A DNA stretch of 64,000 nucleotides, from positions 744,001 to 808,000 of the forward strand of contig NZ_JACCCJ010000001.1 of NCBI RefSeq assembly GCF_013410105.1, read 5' to 3'. The translations under genes were made by a program, and so were the position numbers. A model generated the notes under the pieces. It was not told the origin of the DNA, did no database searches, and was given only the letters and a program-made list of their open reading frames with translations. This DNA is from Sphingopyxis sp. JAI108. GTDB taxonomy: Bacteria; Pseudomonadota; Alphaproteobacteria; Sphingomonadales; Sphingomonadaceae. Shown here piece by piece: positions 34,147 through 42,951 of this stretch. How positions within the stretch are numbered: the first letter of the stretch is position 1; each line of letters begins with the position of its first letter.

Positions 34147-35352
34147 ATGACCCGAATATTGCACGTCCTCGATCATAGCTTGCCCGCGCACAGCGGCTAC
34201 ACCTTTCGCACCCGCGCGCTGATGAAGGCGCAAGCCTTGAAGGGTTGGCAGGTGGCGGGGGTCACCGGCGTGCGCCATCCCGAGCCCGGCCCCGACGTCG
34301 AGACGGTCGACGGACTGACCTTTTACCGCACATCGCCGATCGCGCCGGCGCGGTCGCCGCTTCGCGAATGGCGCGAAATCCGGGCGCTGGCGAAGCGCGT
34401 CGAGGCGCTGGCGAAGGAATGGAAGCCCGACGTTCTCCACGCCCATTCACCTGTGCTCGATGGCTTGGCGGCGCTGCGCGTAGGCAAGGCGCTCGGCATC
34501 CCGGTCATCTATGAAATCCGCGCCTTCTGGGAGGATGCAGCGGTCGGAAATGGCACGGGGCGCGAGGGCAGCTTGCGTTACCGGATGACCAAGAAGCTTG
34601 AAACACACGCGGTCAAATCGGCGGACGCCGTAGCGGTGATCTGTGAAGGTCTGCGCGGCGACCTGATCGCGCGCGGGATCGATCCCGCCAAAATCACCGT
34701 ATCGCCCAACGGTGTCGATCTCGACCTGTTCGGAGATCCGCCGCCGCGCGACGATAGGCTGGCGGACAATCTTGGCCTAGCCGCCGGCGATGTCGTGATC
34801 GGCTATATCGGCAGCTTCTATGATTATGAGGGAATCGACGACCTGATCACCGCGATGCCCGCGCTGGTCGCCAGGCAGCCCAGGGCGCGGCTCCTGCTCG
34901 TCGGGGGCGGGCCGAAGGAATCGGCGCTGAGGGCCCAGGCCGCGGCATCGCCCGCTGCGGCGCAGATACATTTCGTCGGCCGCGTTCCGCACACGCAGGT
35001 CGAGCTTTATTATTCCTTGATCGATATTCTCGCCTATCCGCGCAAGAAGATGCGGCTGACCGATCTTGTCACGCCCCTGAAGCCACTTGAGGCGATGGCG
35101 CAGGGCAAGCTCGTCGCCGCATCGGACGTCGGGGGTCACCGCGAGCTGATCGAGCACGGTGCGACGGGGACGCTTTTCGCGCCCGACGACCCGGTCGCGA
35201 TTGCCGACGCGCTCGCCGGCTTGCTGGAAAGTCGGGCGATGTGGCCCGAACGCCGGCGAACCGCACGTATTTTTGTCGAAAGTCATCGTAACTGGTCGTC
35301 AAACATTTTACGTTACGAGCCCGTTTACCAGCGATTGCTGCGTGGCGCCTGA
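34147..35352 (+). CDS. Exosortase A-associated glycosyltransferase (GT4)
   Basis: A 401-residue GT-B glycosyltransferase. The start ILHVLDHSLPAHSGYTFRTRA is diagnostic of the exosortase-A-associated family next to PEP-CTERM polysaccharide genes. The C-terminal nucleotide-sugar domain has PNGVDLDLF and the E-x7-E-type LKPLEAMAQGKLVAASDVGGHRELI. It would add a sugar to the exported glycan. It is divergent from the O-ligase with a 67-base shared promoter gap. Confidence 0.92.
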   Translation: MTRILHVLDHSLPAHSGYTFRTRALMKAQALKGWQVAGVTGVRHPEPGPDVETVDGLTFYRTSPIAPARSPLREWREIRALAKRVEALAKEWKPDVLHAHSPVLDGLAALRVGKALGIPVIYEIRAFWEDAAVGNGTGREGSLRYRMTKKLETHAVKSADAVAVICEGLRGDLIARGIDPAKITVSPNGVDLDLFGDPPPRDDRLADNLGLAAGDVVIGYIGSFYDYEGIDDLITAMPALVARQPRARLLLVGGGPKESALRAQAAASPAAAQIHFVGRVPHTQVELYYSLIDILAYPRKKMRLTDLVTPLKPLEAMAQGKLVAASDVGGHRELIEHGATGTLFAPDDPVAIADALAGLLESRAMWPERRRTARIFVESHRNWSSNILRYEPVYQRLLRGA

Positions 35353-35409
35353 GGCGGCCGTTCGGTGCAACGACAGGATGGCCCCGCGGGCCGATGGATT
35401 TGGAACGAT

Positions 35410-36240
35410 ATGGAAGAAACCAGCGAGAACCGGACGAGGGCCATTGCGACCGCGTTGCTGCGCGCGCTGCAGCCTGCGATCCCCGCGGTGATCGGCGCGG
35501 CGGCGCTGACTTTCCTGTTCGCGGCGCTGATGCCTTTTTCGTGGGTCGCGGCGATCAGCTGGAATCTCTACCTCGACCGCCTCTCGGATCTGTTCGTCCC
35601 GCCGATCGGCAATGGCGGACGGCTCGCGCTCGCGCTCGGCATGTCGGCGGTCGCCGCCGCGATCGCCGGGCTCGTCGCACTGCTGATCGCTCGGCCCGAG
35701 GCCGCCGGCCTGACGTCGCTGCGCAACCCTTTCCGGCGCGCTGTCGAACAGGCGGACGATGACGAGCCCGTCCTGACGCGCCGCCGCGTAGACCTGCATC
35801 CCGACGATCCCCCGCGGCCGCCGATCCGCGCGGGTCGCGATCTGCCGGCGGGCGGGCTGGGCGCGGTGGGGACGGGGAGCGTTTACGAACCCGCCGAATT
35901 CGATTCCTGGCTTGGCGGAGCAGCGGTCGAGGTCGACGACGAAACCGAGCTTATGCTCGCCGATCTTGCGCCCGAAGACGATCTCGGTGCCGATGCGCCC
36001 TGGCTGCAGCCCGCCGAGATGACGTCACCGCCGCCGCCGCTCGACCCTGCCGACAAATCGCTCGGCGCCATGGTTGCCCGCCTCGAAGCCGGACTGGCGC
36101 GCCGCCGCCAAGACGCGGTCGCAAAGGCAGCGATCCCGGCGACGACAGGCGTTGCGACCGAGGACGATCCGGAGGTAGACTTCGCGCTCGAAGCTGCACT
36201 CTCCACCCTGCAGCGCATGACGCGCCAGTCGGTCGGCTAG
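35410..36240 (+). CDS. Hypothetical membrane protein with acidic tail
   Basis: A 276-residue protein with two hydrophobic segments (about residues 18-45 and 68-90) and a long hydrophilic, Asp/Glu- and Pro-rich C-terminal half. ATG at 35410 is preferred over an upstream GTG (35365), though the ribosome binding site is weak. No family recognised. It lies 57 bases after the exosortase-associated glycosyltransferase and may be co-transcribed. Its stop overlaps the opposite gene by 4 bases. Confidence 0.75.
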   Translation: MEETSENRTRAIATALLRALQPAIPAVIGAAALTFLFAALMPFSWVAAISWNLYLDRLSDLFVPPIGNGGRLALALGMSAVAAAIAGLVALLIARPEAAGLTSLRNPFRRAVEQADDDEPVLTRRRVDLHPDDPPRPPIRAGRDLPAGGLGAVGTGSVYEPAEFDSWLGGAAVEVDDETELMLADLAPEDDLGADAPWLQPAEMTSPPPPLDPADKSLGAMVARLEAGLARRRQDAVAKAAIPATTGVATEDDPEVDFALEAALSTLQRMTRQSVG

Positions 36241-36563
36241 TCTTCGACCGTCAATATCTCGACCCGCAACGTCTGCGGATCGGTTCCGCATTCCACCGCC
36301 ACATCGGCAACGATATGCCCGGGCAGCTTCCATTCGGCCGCACCGAGCTGTTCCTGTAGCGCGCGTCGCGTCGCCTCGACGTCTCCAGCCGCCAGCGCGC
36401 AGGGAAAAATGTGGCGCGCCCCGACAAAGCTCGCGCTCGCCCAGGGGCGGAAGGTCGACGCTCGGGGAGTGAGGCCGCGCGGCAATGCGTGCGTCAGCAG
36501 GTGACGGAGCCGTCGATGCGGACAGCCGGGCCGCGGCGGGAGGGCGGGGGACCAGCGCATCAT
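36237..36563 (-). CDS. Hypothetical protein, second gene of the S24-divergent pair
   Basis: A 108-residue soluble protein. The N-terminal third is rich in Pro, Arg and His, and the C-terminal half alternates helix and strand (VEATRRALQEQLGAAEWKLPG, then IVADVAVECGT). It starts in an ATGA overlap with the stop of the upstream 87-residue gene. No family recognised. It is probably co-regulated by the S24 repressor encoded divergently. Confidence 0.65.
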   Translation of the reverse strand: MMRWSPALPPRPGCPHRRLRHLLTHALPRGLTPRASTFRPWASASFVGARHIFPCALAAGDVEATRRALQEQLGAAEWKLPGHIVADVAVECGTDPQTLRVEILTVED

Positions 36564-36823
36564 TCCTCAACTCCTGCTTCGACACGCCAGAATTCGCGGG
36601 TTCTGCGGTCGCCCAATGGTACGCTATCCCCGATGCGGCGAGCGGCGTGCCATTTGTTCATGAAATGTTCCGCACGGCATATTATCTCGCGTCCGGGCTC
36701 GCGACCGCCGCGCAGGTCACTGACGAAGCGCGGATCGCGCACTGCGGCGCGGCCGAACACGCTTGGCGGCATCGCTGATTCCTTCAGAAAAGCCTCGATC
36801 CGTTGCAACAGGCTGCGCTCCAT
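36560..36823 (-). CDS. Small conserved sphingomonad protein divergent from the S24 repressor
   Basis: An 87-residue protein beginning MERSLLQRIEAFLKESAMPPS, with FGRAAVRDPRFVSDLRGGREPG. This pattern is a family I recall from sphingomonads, with helix-turn-helix-like character (short DNA-binding-type helices), but its function is unknown. The start at 36823 is chosen because GGGAGGAA lies 5 bases upstream; an ATG at 36847 would add eight residues. Its promoter region holds two AGGA-N4-TCCT dyads. Confidence 0.75.
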   Translation of the reverse strand: MERSLLQRIEAFLKESAMPPSVFGRAAVRDPRFVSDLRGGREPGREIICRAEHFMNKWHAARRIGDSVPLGDRRTREFWRVEAGVEE

Positions 36824-36868
36824 CTGTTCCTCCCGATTGCGCTTCAAAAACCGGGCGACTCACCCGAT

Positions 36869-36880
36869 AGGATATTTCCT
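36869..36880. promoter_or_regulatory. Putative S24-repressor operator O1 (AGGA-TATT-TCCT)
   Basis: A perfect 4-bp dyad with 4-base centre, same layout as the second site at 36908-36919, with centres 39 bases apart. It lies 46 bases upstream of the small-gene operon start, in position to control that transcript. Confidence 0.5.
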
Positions 36881-36901
36881 ATTTGATGCTCGATTTCCTA
36901 C

Positions 36902-36930
36902 TTGTCTAGGAAAAATCCTCTTGCTAGATA
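36902..36930 (+). promoter_or_regulatory. Promoter of the S24 repressor with operator in the spacer
   Basis: -35 TTGTCT (36902-36907), 17-base spacer, -10 TAGATA (36925-36930). The spacer contains the dyad AGGA-AAAA-TCCT (36908-36919). A repressor bound there would block RNA polymerase, suggesting autoregulation. A larger imperfect dyad TTTCCTA-N6-TAGGAAA spans 36894-36913. Confidence 0.55.
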
Positions 36931-36961
36931 CGAAATAGGAAGGACCAGCCCCCAGCGACCC

Positions 36962-37630
36962 ATGGCCGACTATATTCAGGATCCGCGCGCCGCGCTCGAC
37001 CGCCTCTTGATCGAAAAGGGCATCGATTATGCGCGCCTGTCGCAGGTGATCGGACGCAATCCCGCCTATATCCAGCAATATATCAAGCGCGGCTCGCCGC
37101 GGCGATTGGCGGAACAGGACCGTGCGCGCATTGCCGCCTATCTGGGCGTGTCCGAAGCGGTGCTCGGCGGACCGGCGCTGCGCGTCGCGACGCCAGCGCG
37201 CGTGCGCGGACCGGGGATGATCCTTGTGCCCAAGCTTGCGATCGGTGCTTCCGCCGGGGCAGGCGCGAGCGTCGACGGCGAGCCGGTCGAGGGCGAAGTC
37301 GCGTTCGACCCTAAATGGTTGCGCGACCTGGGGGCCGACCCGCGCACGCTCAGCATCATTCGCGTCGAGGGCGATTCGATGGCGCCGACGCTGGGTGACG
37401 GCGATGATATACTGGTCGATGGGGGTGACGCCGCGGCGCGGCTGCGCGACGGCATCTATGTGTTGCGCATGGATGATGTGCTGATGGTGAAGCGCGTCGC
37501 GCGCGCGCCGGGGCAGGGGAGGATTTCGGTGATCAGCGACAATCCCCACTATCGCAGTTGGGACGACCTGCCGATGTCCGCGATCCGGTTGGTCGGCCGG
37601 GTCGTGTGGACGGGACGGCGGGTGCGGTAA
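36962..37630 (+). CDS. S24-family (LexA/CI-like) transcriptional repressor
   Basis: A 222-residue protein. The N-terminal DNA-binding part is a helix-turn-helix (IEKGIDYARLSQVIGRNPAY, then IQQYIKRGSPRRLAEQD). The C-terminal S24 peptidase domain has nucleophile S139 in EGDSMAPTL and Lys177 in VLMVKRV, with Ala-Gly pairs near residues 97-101 (SAGAGA) as possible self-cleavage site. Like LexA or CI it may be inactivated by RecA after DNA damage; that is inference. The ATG at 36962 is used; a frame to 36902 would run through the promoter. Widely conserved, so probably not phage-derived. Confidence 0.88.
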   Translation: MADYIQDPRAALDRLLIEKGIDYARLSQVIGRNPAYIQQYIKRGSPRRLAEQDRARIAAYLGVSEAVLGGPALRVATPARVRGPGMILVPKLAIGASAGAGASVDGEPVEGEVAFDPKWLRDLGADPRTLSIIRVEGDSMAPTLGDGDDILVDGGDAAARLRDGIYVLRMDDVLMVKRVARAPGQGRISVISDNPHYRSWDDLPMSAIRLVGRVVWTGRRVR

Positions 37631-37635
37631 AGCGG

Positions 37636-37941
37636 CTAGCGCGGCGCCGCCATCTCGGCTTCGATCTCATGCTCAAGCACCTCGGCGCGCTGGCATTGCT
37701 CCGCATTGCCGTCGCGGCATTTCTCGGCCGCCTTGTCGCGCTGGCGCGACAGCTTGCCGACGCGCTCCTCGCTCTTGCGCATCTCGCGGCCCCGGTTGCG
37801 GTCGGCCTCGTCCTGGCTGGTCGTCGACCAGTCGGCAACCTGGCCGACGGCCTTGACCGGCGCGGTCACCACCGTTTTCACAGCGCTGACGCAGCCGGCG
37901 AGCAGGGGGGCGGCCATTGCCGCAACGATCACAGCGCGCAT
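37636..37941 (-). CDS. Small lipoprotein with charged coiled-coil tail
   Basis: A 101-residue protein with signal peptide and lipobox LLAGC (Cys17), then a short segment (VSAVKTVVTAPVKAVGQVADW) and a long, highly charged helical region (RNRGREMRKSEERVGKL...). The length and heptad-like charge suggest a coiled coil in the periplasm. No family recognised. It ends 5 bases from the S24 gene stop (convergent). The 195 bases between it and the chemoreceptor gene hold no further feature I can name. Confidence 0.8.
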   Translation of the reverse strand: MRAVIVAAMAAPLLAGCVSAVKTVVTAPVKAVGQVADWSTTSQDEADRNRGREMRKSEERVGKLSRQRDKAAEKCRDGNAEQCQRAEVLEHEIEAEMAAPR

Positions 37942-38136
37942 GTCATTCTCCTCGCCGGCCAAGGGCCCGACCCTGGCGTCCCATCGCATAATCGCCGCGA
38001 TCTGAACAGAATATTGCGACAGGGCGACGACGCGACCAGATCATGTGTCACATCACTGAAATAAATAGTTAAATTGGTGTTTACCCTCTGGCTCTAGTCG
38101 AGGCGCGGCACCGCGTCGCAACTTGAAGAGGATCGA

Positions 38137-39423
38137 ATGAACGCCATCGGACATGCGTTTACGCCAGCGTCGGGTCATGCGTCCGCAATCGGCGCGGATG
38201 CACATATGTCCGAGGTTATCGACCTGTTCCGCGGCAATCCGCAATTGCGCGCGCTCGCGGTGGTCGACGGGGAGAGGCGCCCCATCGGCATCATTCGCGA
38301 ACAGCGTGTGCGCGAGCTGCTTTTCTGTCCTTTCTGGTTTTCGCTTATGCAGAACCCGACGATCGGCGGGTCGATCGCTTCGATGATCGAACCCTGCGCG
38401 ATCGCGGATGTGGCGCGGTCGACAACCGACCTTTTGCGGATCGTCGCGCAGTCCGCGGGGCAGCAGGAGCTGATCCTCGTCGAGGCGGGCCGGTTCGTCG
38501 AGACCCTCGACAGCGCGCAGCTCGCCAAGCTCGCGATGCTGCGCGAGGTCGAACTGGCGCAGGAGCGCGCCGCGCGTGCGACGCATATCGACGACGTCGG
38601 GCGGCAATTCCGGCAGGATATCGCTGCGCTCACCGTCACCCTCTCCGAAACCGCGACAAGGGTCGAGGCGGTCGCGGGCACCCTGTCCGATCGTGCCCAG
38701 CAGACGGGCCGCGATGCCGTGACCGTGGCCGGTGCGACGGCGCAGACGCTCGCCGGCCTGCAGGACCTCGGCGATCGCGGCCATGCACTCGCCGCGACGA
38801 TGACGCGGATCGTCGAGGACGGATCACGCGCGCGCGCCGTTCGCGGCGACGCGCATATCAAGATCAAGCAGGCGAGCGAACGGGCGGCTGCGTTGAAGGC
38901 GGCCAGCCAGTCGATCGAACAGATGCTCGCGCTGATCATCGACATGGCGAGCCGCACCAACATGCTCGCGCTCAACGCCGGGATCGAGGCTGCGCGGGCG
39001 GGCGAGGCCGGTCGCGGTTTCGCCGTCGTCGCATCGGAAGTGAAGACGCTGGCCAGCCAGACGCGCACAGCCGCGGGCGACATCGCCCAATATGTCGATC
39101 GGATCCGAGACATCGTGGGACAGGTCGCCGCGGGCTTCGACGAGGTCGAAAGGGCGATCGACGCGAACAATGGCTTTTCCGACGCGATCGACCGCGCGGT
39201 CGACGGCCAGAGCGCGACGACGCTGACGATCGCGAGCTATGTCGAGCAAGCCGTGTTTGCGGGGCGAGAGATCGATGCGCGGGTGCGCGAGATCGGCCAC
39301 GGCGCCATCGCGGTCGGGGACGGCGCGCAAACGCTAGGCCGATTGTCGGCCGGGCTGACCGAGGCCGCGCAGTCGCTGCACCAGCGTGCGCAGCGCTTCG
39401 TCGAAGCCGTCGCCGCGGCCTGA
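38137..39423 (+). CDS. Soluble methyl-accepting chemotaxis protein
   Basis: A 428-residue chemoreceptor without membrane segments. Residues 1-130 look like a CBS-like or small sensory domain ([27 protein letters not shown]). The C-terminal half is the MCP coiled coil with the highly conserved hairpin tip [21 protein letters not shown] followed by [15 protein letters not shown]. It would control CheA/CheW signalling or a related output from the cytoplasm. No che genes are nearby. Confidence 0.9.
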   Translation: MNAIGHAFTPASGHASAIGADAHMSEVIDLFRGNPQLRALAVVDGERRPIGIIREQRVRELLFCPFWFSLMQNPTIGGSIASMIEPCAIADVARSTTDLLRIVAQSAGQQELILVEAGRFVETLDSAQLAKLAMLREVELAQERAARATHIDDVGRQFRQDIAALTVTLSETATRVEAVAGTLSDRAQQTGRDAVTVAGATAQTLAGLQDLGDRGHALAATMTRIVEDGSRARAVRGDAHIKIKQASERAAALKAASQSIEQMLALIIDMASRTNMLALNAGIEAARAGEAGRGFAVVASEVKTLASQTRTAAGDIAQYVDRIRDIVGQVAAGFDEVERAIDANNGFSDAIDRAVDGQSATTLTIASYVEQAVFAGREIDARVREIGHGAIAVGDGAQTLGRLSAGLTEAAQSLHQRAQRFVEAVAAA

Positions 39424-39522
39424 TTCCTTCCGCTCGGACAAGGGCTTGCCCGATCCTGCAACACTGATAGGATGACGCCGCGCCGGAGGCGTCTGAGGCC
39501 GCCGGCGGGGAGGAGGGTCATC

Positions 39523-40248
39523 ATGACGAATATCCAAAAGGGTTTGGCCGAATTTATCGGCACGTTCTGGCTTGTGCTCGGCGGTTGCGGCAGCGCGGTC
39601 CTGGCCGCCGCCTTTCCCGATGTCGGCATCGGGTTGCTCGGCGTCTCGCTTGCTTTCGGGTTGACGGTCGTGACGATGGCCTATGCGATCGGCCATATTT
39701 CGGGCTGCCACCTCAACCCCGCTGTCACCGTCGGCTTGTGGGCTGGCGGGCGGTTCGAGGCGCGCGACATTCCGCTCTATGTCATTGCGCAGGTGCTTGG
39801 CGCGATCGTCGCGGCGTTCCTGCTCTTTTACATCGCGAGCGGCAATCCCGCCTATGACCTCGCGACGAACGGCCTTGCCGCCAACGGGTTCGGCGAAGGG
39901 TCGCCCGGCGGCTATGATATCTGGTCGGCGCTGATCATCGAGATACTGCTGACCGCTTTCTTCGTCTGGATCATCATGGGATCGACCGACGGCCGCGCAC
40001 CGGCCGGTTTTGCGCCGCTGGCGATCGGCCTCGCGCTGGCCCTGATCCACCTCATCTCGATCCCCGTGACCAATACCTCGGTCAACCCGGCGCGCAGCAC
40101 GGGGCCGGCGCTTGTCGTCGGCGGCCTCGCGTTCCAGCAATTGTGGCTGTTCTGGCTCGCGCCGCTGATCGGCGGCGCTGTTGGCGGGCTGCTTTACAAG
40201 ACGCTCGGCGCCGACACCTTCCCGAAGCCGAATATCGAGGGCGAATAA
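39523..40248 (+). CDS. aqpZ: Aquaporin Z
   Basis: A 241-residue MIP-family channel with six membrane helices and the two pore motifs HLNPAVT and SVNPARS. The first is in the residue 60-70 region, and the selectivity positions fit a water-specific aquaporin (His in ALIHLI). GGGGAGGAGGG lies before the ATG at 39523. The longer frame from 39472 is not needed. Confidence 0.95.
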   Translation: MTNIQKGLAEFIGTFWLVLGGCGSAVLAAAFPDVGIGLLGVSLAFGLTVVTMAYAIGHISGCHLNPAVTVGLWAGGRFEARDIPLYVIAQVLGAIVAAFLLFYIASGNPAYDLATNGLAANGFGEGSPGGYDIWSALIIEILLTAFFVWIIMGSTDGRAPAGFAPLAIGLALALIHLISIPVTNTSVNPARSTGPALVVGGLAFQQLWLFWLAPLIGGAVGGLLYKTLGADTFPKPNIEGE

Positions 40249-40256
40249 ACGGTTTT

Positions 40257-40283
40257 CCGGCGGGGGTGTGCTGCCTCCGCCGG
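40257..40283. terminator. Convergent hairpin between aqpZ and galU
   Basis: CCGGCGG (40257-40263) pairs with CCGCCGG (40277-40283). T-rich bases follow on the plus strand (CTTATTT) and A/T-rich bases (AAAACCG) on the minus strand. It lies directly after both stop codons, so it may end both transcripts. Confidence 0.5.
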
Positions 40284-40284
40284 C

Positions 40285-41148
40285 TTATTTCAGCAGGTCG
40301 ATAGCAAAGGCGCGGACCTCGTCCGCCAGATCGGCACGCCCGAGGGCAACCGCGAGATTCGCCTGGATATAGCCGGCCTTCGATCCGCAGTCGTAGCGCG
40401 CGCCGTCGAAGGTGACGGCGTGAAAGGGCTGGCTGCCGATCATCGTCGCCATCGCGTCGGTAAGCTGGATTTCGCCCCCCGCGCCCTTTTCCTGGCGTTC
40501 GAGCACGCGCATCACCTCGGGTTGCAGGATGTAGCGGCCCGAAATGATCAGGTTCGACGGTGCCGCGTCGACCGCAGGTTTTTCGACGAGGCCGGTCACC
40601 TCGGTCAGCGCCCCGTCGCGCGCGCCGGGCGCGATCACGCCATAGGACGATACCTGTTCGCGCGGCACTTCGAGCACGGAGATCATGTTGCCGCCGACGC
40701 GGGCATAGGCATCGACCATCTGCTTCATGCAGCCGGGCGACCCGTGCATGAATTCGTCGGGCAGGAAGATCGCGAAAGGCTCGTCGCCGACGATGTCGCG
40801 CGCGCACCATATGGCGTGGCCCAAACCCAACGGTTCCTGCTGCCGGACGTAGGCGCAGGCGCCGGGGCCGAGGCGTGTCGGTTCGAGCACCGACAAATCC
40901 TTGCCACGCTCCGACATCGTCTTTTCCAGTTCGAAGGCGACGTCGAAATGATCCTCGATCGCGCTCTTGCCGCGGCCGGTGACGAAGATCATCTGCTCGA
41001 TCCCCGCCTCGCGCGCCTCGTCGACCGCATATTGGATCAGCGGCCGATCGACGACGGGCAGCATCTCCTTCGGGATCGCCTTGGTCGCGGGCAGGAAGCG
41101 CGTGCCGAGGCCGGCGACGGGAAAGACGGCTTTGCGGATCGGTTTCAT
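40285..41148 (-). CDS. galU: UTP-glucose-1-phosphate uridylyltransferase
   Basis: A 287-residue GalU that makes UDP-glucose for cell-surface polysaccharide synthesis. It starts with the nucleotide-binding motif FPVAGLGTRFLPATKAIPKEML and has VDRPLIQYAVDEA, the GLGHAIWCARDIVGDEPF loop and the LVEKP strand. Length and start fit the family. It probably feeds the exopolysaccharide functions encoded elsewhere in the window. Confidence 0.95.
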   Translation of the reverse strand: MKPIRKAVFPVAGLGTRFLPATKAIPKEMLPVVDRPLIQYAVDEAREAGIEQMIFVTGRGKSAIEDHFDVAFELEKTMSERGKDLSVLEPTRLGPGACAYVRQQEPLGLGHAIWCARDIVGDEPFAIFLPDEFMHGSPGCMKQMVDAYARVGGNMISVLEVPREQVSSYGVIAPGARDGALTEVTGLVEKPAVDAAPSNLIISGRYILQPEVMRVLERQEKGAGGEIQLTDAMATMIGSQPFHAVTFDGARYDCGSKAGYIQANLAVALGRADLADEVRAFAIDLLK

Positions 41149-41210
41149 GAAGGAAGGCGTAGCGGCGAACGCCGGTCAAGAAAAGGGCGGGTGAAGGCGT
41201 GCGTGCCGCT

Positions 41211-41711
41211 TTATTGCGGCGTAACGATCACGACGACGCGCCGGTTGTCCTGCCGTCCTTCGGGCGTCGCGTTGCTCGACAGGGGCAGGGTTTCGCCGCG
41301 ACCGACGACCTGATCGGCGGTAAGCCGCATTCCGCCCGCCTGCATCGGCGTCGCGACCGCCTCTGCGCGCGCCTGCGACAGCCAGAGATTATAAGCCGAG
41401 GTTCCGGTTGAATCGGTGTGGCCTTCGACCCGCGCGGTCGTTATCCCGACCGATACGAGCTTGGCCGCGATATCGGCGATCCGCGTTTGCTGGTCGGCCG
41501 GCACGCTGCTCTCGTTCGACGGGAAAAGGAGCCTTTCTGGCATGCTCAGTTGCCAGCCGAGGCCGGTGTCGACGAATCCCTCCGACTGGAGCGTCGCGAT
41601 CTGCGCCGCGCTGAAGTCGCTCGGCGAGGGTGCGCTCTGGCATGCCGCGAGCAACGCCGCCAGAACGGCGATCGCGAAGAGGCGGATTTTGTGGGGGAAG
41701 GCGTGAGTCAC
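41211..41711 (-). CDS. YfiB-like OmpA-domain outer membrane lipoprotein
   Basis: A 166-residue protein. GTG at 41711 has GGAGA upstream. Signal peptide with lipobox LLAAC (Cys24), then an OmpA C-terminal domain (VPADQQTRIADIAAKLV, VEGHTDSTGTSAYNLWLSQ, GRQDNRRVVVIV). The third gene of a YfiR-YfiN-YfiB-type operon, 16 bases after the GGDEF gene. In Pseudomonas YfiB binds peptidoglycan and sequesters YfiR, releasing the cyclase. That role here is inferred from order and domain. Confidence 0.85.
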   Translation of the reverse strand: MTHAFPHKIRLFAIAVLAALLAACQSAPSPSDFSAAQIATLQSEGFVDTGLGWQLSMPERLLFPSNESSVPADQQTRIADIAAKLVSVGITTARVEGHTDSTGTSAYNLWLSQARAEAVATPMQAGGMRLTADQVVGRGETLPLSSNATPEGRQDNRRVVVIVTPQ

Positions 41712-41727
41712 GGCGTCTCTCCGTTGG

Positions 41728-42951
41728 TCATCGTGAACGGTTGGCCAATTTGTCAGCATACATGGCGGCGTCGGCGGCGGTGAGCAACGCCGTCGCGTTG
41801 CTGCCGCTGTCAGGGAAAACCGCGACGCCGACACTGACCGATGCCCGATAGGTTTGTCCGTCGGGCAACGCGATCGGTTGGGATACACAGGCCCGGATCC
41901 GGTTGGCGAGCTCACCAGCGACCGCATCTGCGTCGAAGGGATCGATGATGACGACGAATTCGTCGCCGCCGATGCGGGCGGCGAAATCGTCCTTGCGCAG
42001 CGTTTCCTTGATACAGGCCGAGAGCGCGACGAGCACGGCGTCTCCCGCAGCATGGCCGAAATTGTCATTGGCCGCCTTGAAATTGTCGGCGTCGATGAAC
42101 AGCAGCGCAAAGCGGCTGCCGCGCGCCGTCGCGGCCTCGATGCGCTGCGCGAGCTGTTCGTCGAAGGCGGCGCGGTTGGGCATTGCGGTCAGCGGGTCGT
42201 GCGACGCCCGGTGGGCGAGCATCGCGCGTTCGCTTTCCATATGGCCTTGCCAGCCCTGCAATTCGTCGAGCAGCGCGTTGATGTCGCCGCCCAGCCGGTC
42301 GAGTTCGGCGATGCCGAGCGGCTGGACGCGCTTGTCGAAGCGGCGGTGCAGCCGCACGTCGTGCGCGACGGTCGCGATTTCATTGAGCGGCTTGACGAGC
42401 TCATATTCGAACCGCCGCGCCAGGAATATCGTGCCGAAAGCGGTGATGAGCAGGCAGGTCAGCCCGGCGAGCAGTCCAAGCCGGACATAGTCGATCAGCG
42501 TCGAACTGTCGCCCCATACCTCGATCGTCCCGATCGCCGATCCGTTGCGCTCGACCGTCACCGCGAAGGGACGGGGGAAAAATATGCGGGTAAGCGTCGG
42601 TGCCGGGTCGGCGGTGGGCGATGTCCATTCGGTCACCGGCCGGCCGACATCGTTGAGCACCCGCAGCCGCGCGATGCCGGGAATGCGTGTGAGCGGTTCG
42701 AGGCCTTCGCGCGCGGCGACCGGATCGTTGAATACCAGCGCCGGTTCGACGCCATAGGCGCCAAGCTGCGCGGCCAGCTCCATGTTGCGGTCGGCATAGC
42801 CGCGCAGCGCCGTCACGCCCGCGAGCAGGATCGTCAGCCCAGACAGCGCGACGGCGAACAAAGTGATGCCGAAATGAAAACGCGACAGCAGCTTTTGCAG
42901 CGTCGTGCGCGCACCGATCCGTTCGACGGGGCGAGGCGGCGATCCCCCCAT
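41728..42951 (-). CDS. YfiN-like membrane diguanylate cyclase
   Basis: A 407-residue protein: TM1 (~27-47), a periplasmic CHASE8-type domain (~50-150), TM2 (~155-180), a HAMP-like linker, then a GGDEF domain with intact GGDEF at 328-332 and inhibitory site RKDD at 319-322. This architecture matches YfiN/TpbB, which makes c-di-GMP when the periplasmic repressor YfiR lets go. Its start overlaps the yfiR-like stop (TGATG), so they are translationally coupled. Confidence 0.9.
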   Translation of the reverse strand: MGGSPPRPVERIGARTTLQKLLSRFHFGITLFAVALSGLTILLAGVTALRGYADRNMELAAQLGAYGVEPALVFNDPVAAREGLEPLTRIPGIARLRVLNDVGRPVTEWTSPTADPAPTLTRIFFPRPFAVTVERNGSAIGTIEVWGDSSTLIDYVRLGLLAGLTCLLITAFGTIFLARRFEYELVKPLNEIATVAHDVRLHRRFDKRVQPLGIAELDRLGGDINALLDELQGWQGHMESERAMLAHRASHDPLTAMPNRAAFDEQLAQRIEAATARGSRFALLFIDADNFKAANDNFGHAAGDAVLVALSACIKETLRKDDFAARIGGDEFVVIIDPFDADAVAGELANRIRACVSQPIALPDGQTYRASVSVGVAVFPDSGSNATALLTAADAAMYADKLANRSR

